Positions 43,345 through 54,917 of a stretch of 64,000 bases of DNA are shown here, in pieces; within the stretch, counting starts at the first letter, position 1; the number at the start of each line of letters is the position of its first letter. The notes beneath the pieces are model-generated. The model had not been told where the DNA came from. It did no database searches and saw only the letters and a list, made by a program, of their open reading frames with translations. Source of the stretch: Areca catechu (taxonomy: Eukaryota; Streptophyta; Magnoliopsida; Arecales; Arecaceae); assembly GCA_021397845.1 (NCBI GenBank), contig CM038049.1, positions 106,918,877 to 106,982,876 of the forward strand, read 5' to 3'. Made by a program: the position numbers and the translations under genes.

Positions 43345-45478
43345 GTACTCCTGCTCCTTCGCCAGGTGGTGCCCGGAGACGGGTCCACCTCGGTCGAAGT
43401 CGAGCACCTCTCTGCCACTCTGCCAGGTGTCCACCCAGGAGGGGTCCACCATGGCCGAAGCTGGCGGCCCCTCGCTCCCTCGCCAGATGGCACCCGGAGA
43501 TGGGTCCACCTCCGTCAAGGTCGAGCCAGGCCCTCTTGCTCCTTCGCCAGGTGGCAGCCGGAAACGGGTCCACCTCGGTTGAAGTTGAGCACCTCTTTGC
43601 CGCTCTACCAGGTGTCCACCCAGGAGGGGTCCGCCTCGGTCGAAGCTGCCGGCCCCTTGCTCCCTCGCCAGGTGGCACCCCGAGATGGGTCCACCTCCGT
43701 CGAGGTCAAGCCGGGCCCTCCTCCTCCTTCGCTAGGTGGCGCCCGGAGACGGGTCCACCTCGGCCGAAGTCGAGCACCTCTCTGCCACTCTACCAGGTGT
43801 CCACCCAGGAGGGGTCCACCTCGGCCAAAGCTGGCGGCCCCTCGCTCCATCGCCAGATGGCACCCGGAGATGGGTCCTCCTCCGTCGAGGTCGAGCCGGG
43901 CCCTCCAGCTCCTTCGCAAGGTGGCGCCCGGAGACGGGTCCACCTCGGCCGAAGTCGAGCACCTCTCTGCCGCTCTGCCAGGTGTCCACCCAGGAGGGGT
44001 CCACCTCGATCGAAGCTACCGGCCCCTTGCTCCCTCGCCAGGTGGCACCTCGAGATGGGTCCACCTCCACCGAGGTCGAGCCGGGCCCTCCTGCTCCTTC
44101 GCCAAGTGGCTCCCGGAGACAGGTCCACCTCGATCGAAGTCGAGCACCTCTCTGCCGCTTCGCTAGGTGTCCACCCACGAGGGGTCCATCTCGGCTGAAG
44201 CTGGCGGCCCCTCACTCCCTCACCAGGTGGCACCCGGAGACAGGTCCACCTCCTCCGAGGTCGAGCCGAGCCCTCCTGCTCCTTCGCCAGGTGGCGCTCG
44301 GAGACGGGTCCACCTCAGCCGAAGTAGAGCACCTCTTTGCCGCTCTGCCAGGTGTACACCCGGAGGGGTCCACCTTGGTCGAAGCTGCCGGCCCCTTGCT
44401 CCCTCGCCAGGCGGCACCCGGAGATGGGTCCACCTCCGTCGAGGTCGAGCTGGGCCCTTCTGCTCCTTCACCAGAAGGGGCCCGGAGACGTGCCCACCTC
44501 GGTCGAAGTCGAGCATCTCTCTGCCGCTCCGCCAGGTGTCCACCTAAGAGGGGTCCACCTCGGTCAAAGCTGGCGGCCCCTCGTTCCATCCCCAGGTGGC
44601 ACCAAGAGGTGGGTACACCTCCATCGAGGTCGAGCCGGGCCCTCCTGCTCCTTCACCAGGTGGCGCCCGGAGACGAGTCCACCTTGGCCAAAGTCGAGCA
44701 CCTCTCTACCGCTCTGCCAGGTGTCCACCCAGGAGGGGTCCACCTCGATCGAAGCTACCGGCCCCTTGCTCCCTCGCCAGGTGGCACCCGGAGATGGGTC
44801 CACCTCCACTGAGGTCGAGCCGAGCCCTACTGCTCCTTCGCCAGGTGGCGCCTGGAGACGGGTCCACCTCGGCCGAAGTCGAGCACCTCTCTGCCGCTCT
44901 GCCAGGTGTCCACCCTAGAGGGGTCCACCTCGGTCGAAGCTGGCGGCCCCACGCTCCTTTGCCAGGTGGCACCCAGAGATGGGTCCACCTCCGTTGAGGT
45001 TGAGCTGGGCCCTTTTGCTCCTTCGCCAGGTGGCGCCCGGAGACGGGTCCACCTCGGCCGAAGTCGAGCACCTCTTTGCTACTTTGCCAGGTGTCCACCT
45101 AGGAGGGATCCACCTTGGCCAAAGCTGGGGGGCCCTCACTCCCTCGCCAGGTGGCACCCGGAGATGGGTCCAGCTCCGTAGAGGTCGAGCCGGGCCCTCC
45201 TGCTCCTTTGCCAGTTGGCACCGGAGATGGGTCCACCTCGGCCGAAGTCGGGCTCCTCTCTACCGCTCTGCCAAGTGTCCACCCAGGAGGGGTCCACCTC
45301 GGCCGAAGCTGGTAGCCCCTCGCTCCCTCACCAGGTGGCACCCAGAGAGGGGTCCACCTCTACCAAGGTCAAGCCAGGCCCTCTTGCTCCTTTGCTAGGT
45401 GGCACCCGGAGACGGGTCCACCGTGGCTGAAGTCGAGCCTTTCTCCGCTCCTCCGCCAGGTGGCGCCCCCTGACGGGT
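43345..45478 (+). repeat. 185-bp higher-order tandem repeat in the Tat 5' LTR
   Basis: The landmark GTGTCCACCCAGGAGG recurs at 43427, 43612, 43797, 43982, 44167, 44352, 44536, 44721, 44906, 45091 and 45275: a period of 185 (twice 184). Each unit is three related blocks of about 62 bases, each with GGGTCCACCTC. The blocks carry, in turn, GAAGTCGAGCACCTCT, GAAGCTGGCGGCCCCT and GAGGTCGAGCCGGGCCCT. The array is GC-rich and free of long stops in nearly every frame, which produces long chance ORFs on both strands. Confidence 0.95.
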
Positions 45479-45892
45479 CCACCTTGGCCAAGGTCAGCCA
45501 TGCTCAGCGAAGCCTCCGGGAAGTGGGGGTGCGGGTTTCAAGATCTCCACTCGGGTAGCGCGCGCCGCGCCCCGTAGGGGGCACCAGTATGGGCTGCAGT
45601 GACACGTGAAACCTCGTTTACACCGGTTGGATGGGCCTCGCAACCGAGAAGCAGAATCCTTGCGGGCAGGAGCCCAAAATGGCTGGGTGCTCATCGTCAA
45701 TGCCTCGAAAGGAGAGCTCCCGCACTTGGCCCAAAGCCTCGCTGGTATCCTCCCCCATTTCCTCGTGATACATGATGGGCGAGGCGGTTCGGTGACGGAG
45801 TTCCCAGGCCAAAAGAGGAAAGGAGGGCGGGAGAAAGACGAGAAGTGGGAGGGAGCCCCCGGGGAGGAGAGGGGCTGCAGGCAATGTGATGA

Positions 45893-45900
45893 TATAAAAG
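45893..45900 (+). promoter_or_regulatory. TATA box of the Tat 5' LTR
   Basis: TATAAAAG lies downstream of the tandem array and about 380 bases before the LTR end, so U3 includes the array and transcription should begin near 45925. The 3' LTR has the same box at 57261-57268. Confidence 0.75.
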
Positions 45901-46282
45901 GGATGATAAGAATGGGCAGCGAGGTAAGCCAAAAAAGGAGGATAAACACATCGAGAGAACGATCTTGGGAGTCCTCAAGGAGTCCTCAGGCGTGAGCTCG
46001 GTGAACTCAGCGCAGGGAGCTGAGCATCAACTCCGCTCTTCCCCACACTTCTTTCATTAACATCTCCTCTAAGCACGGGAGTCCTTCGGGAACCCGCCTT
46101 AGGGGATCTGTTCCATCTCGCCACTCTCTGACTTGACCATCGGAGCGCCCCCGCTGGAACCCCCGGCCAGGGTCTCTGACTCTATTTTGCAGGTCCGGAA
46201 GCTTTGACATCTCGAGGTGAGACGGTCCGAGACCGGTGCCAGCTCAGGAGCTACAGGCCACCACGGTGAGATCAGCAACAGA

Positions 46283-46300
46283 TTGGCGCGCCAGGAAGGG
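46283..46300 (+). promoter_or_regulatory. primer binding site of the Tat element
   Basis: TTGGCGCGCCAGGAAGGG starts two bases after the LTR. The TGGCGC core is common to plant Gypsy primer sites and to the relic at 831-848. The matching tRNA is not assigned. Confidence 0.75.
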
Positions 46301-46360
46301 GGGCAAGGAGAGTAACCCCAGTGCGAGCAAGCTCTCCGCGAGCGAAAGCGCGCTCCGACC

Positions 46361-47888
46361 ATGGTGAAGATAAGCGGACGTGAAGCATCCACCAGCCGAG
46401 TGGGGGAAGTTCCTTCCCCCCAAGGGCCGCATAGCCCGGAGAGGGAACTTCCTGGTCCACCTCCTCCTACTCAGCCATCCCCGGTGGACGGACCTTTTGC
46501 TGCTATCATCCAGTAGCTACAAATCCTGATCACTATAATGCGACAGCTGCAGCACTAGTAGCGCTCCTTGGCCACTCAGCCCCAGCCAGGGACCCCCGTG
46601 GCTCGGGCCGCGGGGCCCCGTGGAAGCCTGCGCTCCATCCAAGGCAGGCCCTCTCATCCGCGAGCAGTCTCTAACCCCCGCGGGAGCCACCAGACTTCTG
46701 TAAAGAGGAACTACTCCGGTTCGGTGGATCACAAGAGTCGATCCCCGACCAACGACACCGAGATGATGCGGCGTAGCAGGCGACATCGGGGCAAGGCCCC
46801 CCATCGGGACCGATCGGCACCCCCTTCTCCAGCGACCTCGATGGAAGATTCCACCGATGAGGCCATCAAGCGCCATGCCGAGAGGCACCTGGAAGAGCAT
46901 GAGCGCAAGCTGGCACAGTTCGCCCGCTGCTTTGTCGACATGTAGAACTCCCTAGCAGATCCAGCGTGCTATGATGCCCAACCGTTCTTCTCCCAAGAAA
47001 TCCAAGAGGAACCGATTCCGAGTCAGTTCCGCATGCCTCAGGTGGATCCCTATGATGGGACCACCGATCCCTTGGACCATTTAGAGAGCTACAAGGCTCT
47101 CATGAGGGTCCAGGGAGCTACGGACGCTCTCTTATGCATTGCCTTCCCTGCCACCCTCCGGAAGGGGAGTTTGGTTCACCCACCTCGAGCCCGAATCTAT
47201 TAGCTCCTTCCATCAACTTGAAGGAAAGTTTGTGGCACACTTTGACACTTGCCAGAAGGTGCCAAGAGAGGTGGATAGCCTCTTCTCTATCCGCTAGTAG
47301 GACCAGGAGCTGCTGCGGGACTACATTACCCGCTTCAAGATCGCTGCCCTGGAAATCTACAGCTTAGACGAGCCTGTCGCCATGCTGGCGTTGAAGCGCG
47401 GGCTCAAGACCTCCCGCCTGACCTATTTCCTGGATAAGAAGCCCCCCAGGACGTACTCCGAACTCCTCCTCTATGTCCATAAGTACATCCGAGCGAAGGA
47501 GGCCGATCACACCAGGCGAGAGCTAGAAGGGAGGCCCTCAAAGAAGCCTGCCCCGAGGGATGCCCCCGGGACCTAGAGGCTTGGACCACCTGCAAACCTT
47601 CATCCAGGCCTGAAGCCGAAGAGCGTTGATGCCCCGGAAAGGGCGTTCACCCCCCTCCTCGCTCCCAGGACGAAGATCCTCATGGAGATTGAGGGTGAGC
47701 ACTACCTCCACCGACCTCCTCCTCAGAACCCAAGGAGCATTCGTGACAAGACAAAATACTGCCAATTTCACCACGAGTACAGCCACAACACGGAGGAGTG
47801 TCGCAATCTGAAGCGAGAGATTGAGGAGCTGATCAAGAGGGGCTACCTCAGGAAGTTTGTGAGGAACGAAGCCCCAGCGGAGGGATAG
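46361..47888 (+). pseudogene. Tat Gag (broken)
   Basis: The first ATG after the PBS is 46361 (MVKISGREASTSRVGEVPSP). The N-terminal half is low-complexity and basic, with stops at 46514, 46556 and 46559. The capsid core follows: FRMPQVDPYDGTTDPLDHLE, ATDALLCIAFPATLRKG, then after a shift near 47165 VWFTHLEPESISSFHQLEGK, LLRDYITRFKIAALEIYS and LKTSRLTYFLDKKPPRTYSE. Further stops are at 47295, 47298 and 47574. The C-terminal knuckle-like segment KYCQFHHEYSHNTEECRNLK (about 47753-47812) and EELIKRGYLRKFV end the protein at the TAG 47886-47888. Confidence 0.88.
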
Positions 47889-50800
47889 CCGCTCGCAGCA
47901 CTTCTCCCGGTCCCTACCATTGATAACCGCCCAACGGAGAAGCCGGTGGGCATGATCTCCTGGGGGATCGGGCGTGCGACAAAAAGAACCCGGGAGGTGG
48001 GAGACCGGAGAATGTACTCCCCTTTGAAAAGGGGAATGAAAAGAAAAATATAAATAATGATGCAGTGGTGGTCGAGATAACCATCGCAAAGCATCCTGTA
48101 CATCGCATTATGGTGGATAGTGGGAGCTCTATTGATGTGCTTTTCTATGATGCTTTCTTCCGAATGAACCTGTCTCATGATCAATTAAAGCTGGTGCACG
48201 CCCCTCTCGTGGGCTTCACCAGAAACTCGGTGGGGGTCGAAGGAGAGATCACTCTCCCTGTCACTGCTGGATCCCCACCTCGGTAGACTACAGTCATGAT
48301 GACGTTTACTGCTGTCAAGCTCCCGTCACCTTATAATGCCATTCTCGGCTGACTGGGGCTCAACCAGCTGGATGCTGTTATTTCCACCAAGAGGTTGATG
48401 GTGCAGTTCCCTACCGCCTCTGTGACGGGGGTGATGAGGGGGATGGCCCAGCCCGTCCAGCATTGCCTGCATATGGTCTTGGGTGCTCGGGGCGCTGAAC
48501 TCGGCCCCGACGTCAACGACCTCGACCTAAGGGAGAAGGACCCCAGGGGAGGACCCGTGGAATACCTGTTGACGTATCCTCTCAGTTCGGACCCTCAAAA
48601 GACTGTGCATATAGGAGCCCAGCTCCCAGAAGAAGAGCGGGTCCGTTTGCTAGACTTCCTCCGGGTGAATGCAAATGTGTTCACCTGGTCCGCCGCTGAC
48701 ATGCCAGGTATCCCCCCGGAAGTCATCACTCATAAATTGAATGTTGATCGAAGGTGTCGCCCTGTCCGTCAAAAGAAGAGGAGTTTCGTTGCAGAGAGGC
48801 AGAAGGCTATCAATGAAGAAGTGGAGAAGCTCCTCGTCGCTGGCTTTGTACGGGAAGTACAGTATCCCAGTTGGCTGGCGAACGTGGTTATGGTGAAGAA
48901 GAGCAGTGGGAAGTGGAGGATCTGCGTGGACTACACCGACCTTAACCGAGCTTGCCCGAAGGACAGTTTCCCTCTTCCAAAGATTGACCAGTTAGTAGAC
49001 ACCACTTCGGGGCATCGCCTCCTCTCTTTCATGGATTCCTTCTCCGGGTACAACCAGATTTGAATGCACCCGAAGGACGAGGAGCACACTACTTTCGTCA
49101 CCGACCGCGGAACTTACTGTTACAAGATGATGCCATTCAGCCTCAAGAACGCCGGGGCCACATACCAGCGACTGGTCAATAAAGTCTTCAAAGACCAGAT
49201 CGGCCGCAACATGCAGGTGTACGTGGATGATATGCTGGTGATGAGCAAGCCCCTTTTGGACCATGTCGGCGACCTGGCGGAGACCTTCAGCAACCTCCGG
49301 CTTCACCAGATGAAGTTGAACCCGGCAAAGTGCGCCTTCAGCATGTTCGCCGGGAAGTTCTTGGGGTTCATGGTAACCCAAAGAGGGAAAGAAGCCAACC
49401 CGGAGAAGGTCCAGACAATTTTGGATATGGAGCAACCCACCTCCAAGAAGCAAGTGCAGCGACTCACCGGCCAGATAGCCACCTTGAGTCGATTTATCTT
49501 GAGGTCTGCCGACTGCTGCCGGCCCTTTTCTAAGGTGCTAAGGAAGATGAACGACTTCACTAGGACGGAGGAGTGCCAGGAGGCGTTTGATGAGCTGAAG
49601 AGGACACTTGCATCCCCGTCACTACTCTCCAGGCCCGAAGGAGGAGAGGAGCTCCTCCTATACCTGGAGGTCACCCCGGAGGCTGTCAGTTCGGTCCTAG
49701 TTCGGACCGACGACCGGATGCAAAGGCCGGTGTATTACATAAGCAAACTCCTCCGCGATGCGGAGCTCAGGTATTCCCGATCTGAGAAACTTATTTTTGC
49801 GCTAATTATGTCCGCTTAGCATCTCAGGCCTTATTTCCAAGCGCACCCCATTTCTGTCCTGACAGATCAATCGTTGAAAGCGATACTCAGCTGACCTGAT
49901 ACATCTGGGCGACTGGCAAAGTGGGCACTCAAGCTCAGTGAGTTTGACATCACATACCGGCCAAGGTCGGCCATGAAGGCACAAGTACTCACTGACTTCT
50001 TGGTCGAGTGTGTAGGCCTGGACAAGGGGACGGAGGAGAGCCCTCAGGACCGGCAGCTGGAGCCAGGACCCGAGGAGGACGTTTGGATCCTTCATATGGA
50101 TGGGGCCTCGAACTCCATCGGGAGCGGTGCCGGTCTCTTCCTCGCCAACGGCGAAGGGTCATCATCGAATGTGCACTCCGTTTCTAGTTCGCTGCAACAA
50201 ATAATCAAGCGGAGTACGAAGCGCTCCTCGCAGGGCTAATGGTGTCCCACGAGTTGGGCGTGGCCAACCTCAAGGCCTTCACCGACTCACAGTTGGTGGC
50301 CGGGCAGATCTCAGGGGAGTACGACACGTGTGACCCACAAATGACAAAATACCTGGAGCTCGTGAGAACGAGCACGGCAAGATTTCGGCATTTCAGCATC
50401 TCCCATATACCTCGCATGGAAAACGCTCGCGCAGATGCGCTCTCCCGCCTGGCAACCCTGCCAGACTCATTGTTGGGTCGCGCTTATGTCGAGCACCTCA
50501 AGGCCCCAAGCTACGAGATGCCCGTGGAAGTCCAGCAGGTCAAACAAGAGCCCAGCTGGATGGACAAGTACGTCGAGTACATTACCGATGGCACCTTGCC
50601 GGAGGACCGTGTAGCGACAGGCCTCATCAAGAGGAAGGCCACGCGGTTCATCCTAATGGATGGATTACTATTTCGAAGGTCCTACTCCTACCCCCTCCTC
50701 AAGTGTCTGAGACCCGCAGAGGCCACACTCATGCTCCAAGAGATCCACGAGGGCATCTGTAGGAATCACGTGGTGGCAGAACACTGGCATATAAGGCCCT

Positions 50801-51773
50801 CCATCAAGGTTACTTTTGGGAGACGATGAAAGAAGACGTAGTTGACTTCATGAAGAGGTATGACCGATGTCAACAGCATGCCGTGGTGCAAGTCAACCCA
50901 CCGCTCCACTCTCCCAGCTCTCCGCCCCATGGTCGTTCGCTCAATGGGGCATGGATCTCCTAGGACCTTTTTCCCCTGCATCCGGGCAACGAAAATTTTT
51001 GATCGTGGCCATCGACTACTTCACGAAGTGGGTTGAGGCTGAACCCTTGGCCCGGATCATGGAGGAAAACATCGCCAAGTTCCTCTGGAAGTCAATTATT
51101 TGCAGTTTTGGCCTACCGCACACCATTATCACCGACAACGGACGTGAATTCGATTATCAGGAGTTCAAGGAGTTCTACAGCGACCTCGGCATCCACCATC
51201 GCTTCTCTTCGGTGGCGCATCCACAAATAAATGGAGAAGCCGAGGTAACAAATAGGACCATCTTGCAGGGCCTCCGGACAAGACTGGACCAAGCCAAGGG
51301 CAAGTGGGCGAAAGAGCTCTCGAGCATCCTTTGGGCATACCACACCACCCCGAGGATAGCAACCGATGAGACCCCGTTCAACCTTGTCTTCGGGGCCGAA
51401 GCGGTTATTCCGGCCGACCCTGCGTGTGGAACAGTACGACGAGGTGGAGAACCCCTCCAGGATGCTGCTAAACCTGGACCTCCTTGAAGAAACAAGGGAC
51501 AAGGCTCGAGTCCGAATGGCAGCCTACAGGCAGCGAGTGGCCAGATACTACAACTCCAGAGTGCGACCGAAGTCCTTCCGCCCGGGAGATCTGGTGCTCC
51601 GCCGTGCTGAAGCTTCCCAGCCACGGGAGTGCGGGAAACTCTCCCCAAACTAGGAAGGCCCTTATAGGGTGGCGGAGGTACTTCCTCACGGGGCATACTA
51701 CCTGGAGGAGCTAGGAGGATCCCATTTCTCTCAGACCTGGAATGCCTCAAACTTGAGGATGTATTACCAATAG
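47889..51773 (+). pseudogene. Tat Pol: protease, reverse transcriptase, two RNase H domains, integrase (broken)
   Basis: Protease: HRIMVDSGSSIDVLFYDAFF (about 48100-48160), active-site DSG kept. Reverse transcriptase: WRICVDYTDLNRACPKDSFP, MDSFSGYNQI and VYVDDMLVMSK (about 49217). The retroviral RNase H region follows (LYLEVTPEAVSSVLVR, PVYYISKLLRDAELRY). A second, archaeal-like RNase H starts at HMDGASNSIGSGAGLF (50093) and includes FTDSQLVAGQISGEY and the HIPRMENARADALSRLA end, the Tat signature. Integrase: MDLLGPF, ITDNGREF and INGEAEVTNR give D, D, E; the HHCC region reads KRYDRCQQ, so one Cys is Tyr. Stops at 48284, 48349, 49061, 49817, about 49894 and 51651, and shifts near 50160, 50790 and 51415, inactivate it. 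Confidence 0.92.
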
Positions 51774-51894
51774 TGTAAGACTCCTTGAACTTTAGCAATG
51801 AAATCCTTTTTTTTCATCAAATGCTCCTCTTCGTCTCGTAGGGTGAGAACATCCTAGCTCTGAGTTCAGTGAACACAGACGTGCAGGAAGACCC

Positions 51895-52440
51895 GCGAAA
51901 GCGTGAGATCCTAGACTTCGGTCTAGAAGGTGGGGCAGAATCAAATTCGCCCATGCAATCCCGAAGAATAGCCCAACAAGCTACGCAAGGCTCAGGTACA
52001 GCCTGCGACCCCGGGGTTTAGTCCGGAGATCCCGCACTTCGGTTTGGAAGGTGGGGCAGAATCAAATTCGCCCATGCAATCCCGGAGAACAGCCCGGCAA
52101 GCCACGCAAGGCTCAGGTACAGCCTGCGGCCCTGGGGTTCAGTCCGGAGATCTCGGACTTCGGTCTGGAAGGTGGGGCATAATCAAATTCGCCCACGCAA
52201 TCCTTGAGAACACCTCGGCAAGCCGCGCAGGGCTCAGATACAGCCTGCGGCCTCGGGGTTCAGTCCGGAGGTCCCGGACTTCGGTCTGGAAGGCGGGGCA
52301 AAATTAAATTCGCCCACGCAATCCCGGAGAACAGGTCGACAAGCCGCACAGGGCTCAAATACAGCCTGTGGCCCCGGGGTTCAGTCCAGAAATCCCGAAC
52401 ATCGATCTAGAGGGTGGGGCAGGACTTAGTTCACCCACGA
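51895..52440 (+). repeat. 120-bp tandem repeat downstream of Tat pol
   Basis: The landmark CTTCGGTCTGGAAGGTGGGG recurs (with changes) at about 51917, 52037, 52157, 52277 and 52397, an exact 120-base period, four and a half units. A period divisible by three keeps chance ORFs open through the array (52044-52307). It sits between the end of pol and the tail of the antisense gene. Confidence 0.92.
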
Positions 52441-52680
52441 GCTCAGCTCGAAACACACTACGGGACTTAATCCCAGTGCCTGGACCAAAATTTCAGTCCG
52501 AAAGGTACACAACAAAAAAAAAGAAAAAAAAAGAAAAAAAAGAAAAAGAAGAGAGTGAAGCAACAGTTTAGTGAAAAGAAGGCTTCATTGCATCTGGAAT
52601 GTCGGTACATAAGAGAAGTCCCGATAGGCCGGGAGTCCTCAAAGAATGAAAATACAAGAAAAAGAAAAAAGATAATGGTG
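52441..52680. other. purine-rich low-complexity spacer
   Basis: A run of A and AAG units (52510-52555) and a second AGAAAAAGA stretch (52645-52675) lie beyond the 3' end of the antisense gene. On the antisense strand they are pyrimidine tracts. No gene is seen. Confidence 0.6.
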
Positions 52681-54917
52681 CCGGAGAAGCTATTTCGGCA
52701 CGGCAGCGTCCCCCTCGGGCTGGGGCGCACTTTCTCCGCCTACGCCATCGACGGGTGGCTGCTCGGGAGGCTACTCCGGAGTCACCGCCTTGTCACCAGC
52801 TACTGTCGGAGCTTCTTCGCTGGGCTCCTGCCTCCTGCCACCAAGGACTTCCTCGCTGAGATCGAGCTCGGGATAGAAGGAACCTACCTTCTCGCGGCAT
52901 ACCTGGAACCCCTTCAAGAAGGAGTCCATTGCAGCCTCCCGAACCTCAGTGATGTACTCCTCGGAGGCCTGGAACCTCGGGATGGCCTCCTGCGCCTCTC
53001 ACTTGGATGCCTCTAGCAGCCCGATGATGTAGGAGCTCTTCTCCTTGGCTGCATTCAGCTCCTTTAGGACCTCCTCCACCCGGCGCTCCAGCGACCAGGA
53101 ATGAGCCCTGAGGCGGGTCTTCTCTGCCGCGTCCTCATCGTTGCGGTGCTGGTTCGAGATCCTCTCCTTCGACAGAGAGGTCTCGAGCTCCTTGATGCAC
53201 CCCTCGGCGTGGGCCAGGTCATCTCGGAGGACCTGGTTGTTTCCTCGCAGCTCGACCCCTTTCTTCATGAGGTCTTTGACGTCGGCTGTGAGCTTGCCGA
53301 GGTTCTCCTCCTTCTCGGCATCCTTCTTGGCATAACTGGCGAGGAAGTTCCTCAGCTACAGCACGTCCGTCCCGATCTGCATCAAAATAGGAAGGGGTCA
53401 GCACAATCCAACTGGAACTTTAAAAAGAGAGAAGAAAACTCGGAGCTCGGGACTTACTGTGAAGAGCTGCGGCAGGATCCCGAGCAGCGCCTCACTGTAG
53501 TCCTGGCTACCCCTTAGACGACGGTCCTGGGAGGTGCTGGCGAACTCCATGACTTTCTCCGCGAGGCCATGATCGCGGATCACAGAGCACCGGCTGGTAA
53601 GGCTCGACGGCGGAGCAGGCGTGTCAGCAGCGGTAGAGGCGGCCATCCCCTCGCCGAGTGGTGCGGCTGTCGGTGGAGCCATCACCATCCTGGTGACCGT
53701 CGTGGATGCGGTCGGTACGGTGGCTGAAGCCGGTGCTGCCCGAGGGTGTGCCGGCCCCCTCTCTTCCATGACCCTATCAAGGTCGACGACAGGGACATCG
53801 GGCGCCCGGGCCCGAGGTGGCCTAGAGACGGGAGCCATCGCCACAAGTCCGATGACGGAGGTCGGCGCGGCCTCACCTCAGTACGAGCTCTCTTTGCCAG
53901 GGGTTCAGTCCCCTCGGCAGCATCCCTCTGCGCAGCGCCCTCCATTAGGTTCTCCAGAGAGAACTTCATACCTGAAAGGAAGTAGAGGTCAGTTGGGCCA
54001 GTTAAAAAGAAAAGAAGAAGAAGGATAGGGGTATGCGAAGCAAATGGGAGATCCAAGCCTCACCTAGCTCCCGGATGGGACTGATCCCTGCCTCGAACAA
54101 GTATGCTCCGAGAGCAGAACATCGAGAGTCGGGTCCACGTCACTCAACAGCTGTATGAAGACCTCTTGGTCCGCTGGCTCGACCTGAGAATTTCGGTTCG
54201 GAGACCAGTTCGGCTCGCTCCAGGCCCAGTCAACGTCGCCGACCGAGGCAATAAAGAATCGGTTCTTCCAGCCCTTAATAGACGAAGGGAGGTCAAACCT
54301 GAGGCACCTAGGCCGAGGTGAAATGTACCACCAGCCATCATCGATGGAATAACCCTTCAGGGTGAAATGAGCCTTGAAGAGGGAGAAACAGGCAATGAAC
54401 TCGTGAAAGTGACAGAAAATAATGAAGGCGAAGATGACCCGGATGGCATTAGGAGCCAACTAGGCCGGGACCAGGCGGTAGTGACTGAGAAAGGAAAGAA
54501 AAAAGGGGTGAAGGAGAAACCAAAGACCCCCGAGGAGGAAGTCCTCGTAGAAGGCGACTCGCCCGAGGTCGCTCGAGGTCACTCGATCTCCAAGCTGCGG
54601 GAGGGAAAGACGAGTCGACTCCGGGATACCATAGACTTCCCGGAGTAGAGAAAGGTCATCTTCGGTCATCGTTGAGACATGACCGGAGGGGCCAATGGGA
54701 GAAGTGACCGGAGGGGGAAGAGAAGAAAGTGGACGGGCAGAGACTATGGGAGGAGACCTAAGACCCCTAGGGATGCCTATGGTCATGGCCCCGGCTGGAG
54801 CTGCCTACGGATCTCGTCCGGAATCACTTCCCCTTCTGAGGAAGAAGGCGATGGAGTCCTCGGCCGGGAAGGACCGGCCTCGTCCAGGTTAGAAGAGACA
54901 TGACGGCGACGCGCCAT
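52681..54917 (-). pseudogene. antisense gene of the Tat element, 'putative gypsy type transposon' family, with two introns
   Basis: On the minus strand, opposite to gag-pol. Exon 1 starts at ATG 54917 (MARRRHVSSNLDEAGPSRPR). After a shift it contains LLREVYGIPESTRLSLPQL, LAPNAIRVIFAFIIFCHFHE and LPSSIKGWKNRFFIASVGD, which I recognise as the Pfam 'putative gypsy type transposon domain' (Transposase_28). It ends at 54064. Intron 1 is 53972-54063 (GTGAGG to TTTCAG). Exon 2, 53458-53971, begins MKFSLENLMEGAAQRDAAEG and ends ILPQLFT. Intron 2 is 53377-53457 (GTAAGT to ATGCAG). Exon 3, from 53376, is a Glu/Lys-rich coiled coil (LERRVEEVLKELNAAKEK), then AAMDSFLKGFQVCREKVGSF. Stops (54460, about 53358, 52999, about 52776) and shifts break it. 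Its 3' end near 52681 is approximate. Function unknown. Confidence 0.8.

Larger units (their letters stand above)
43245..46280 (+). repeat. Tat 5' LTR (3036 bp)
   Basis: It begins TGATATGGCTGCTACG and ends GATCAGCAACA, two bases before the PBS region. It is 803 bases longer than the 3' LTR, and the difference lies in the tandem array at 43345-45478. Outside the array the two LTRs align base for base with scattered, mostly transition-type changes. Confidence 0.92.

Noticed and set aside
43266..45430. Long ORFs on both strands (up to 358 codons) in the first GC-rich block
   Set aside because: They are translations of the 185-bp tandem repeat in several frames, with Pro/Ser/Arg-rich peptides and no conserved domain. 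They lie in LTR U3.
45606..46432. ORFs of 60-150 codons around the Tat 5' LTR promoter (counterparts at 56862-57346)
   Set aside because: They occur in both LTRs, on both strands, over the TATA/R/U5 region, before the PBS and gag start.
52555..53016. Plus-strand ORF of 153 codons
   Set aside because: It is the mirror of exon 3 of the antisense gene; the minus-strand reading gives the recognisable coiled coil.
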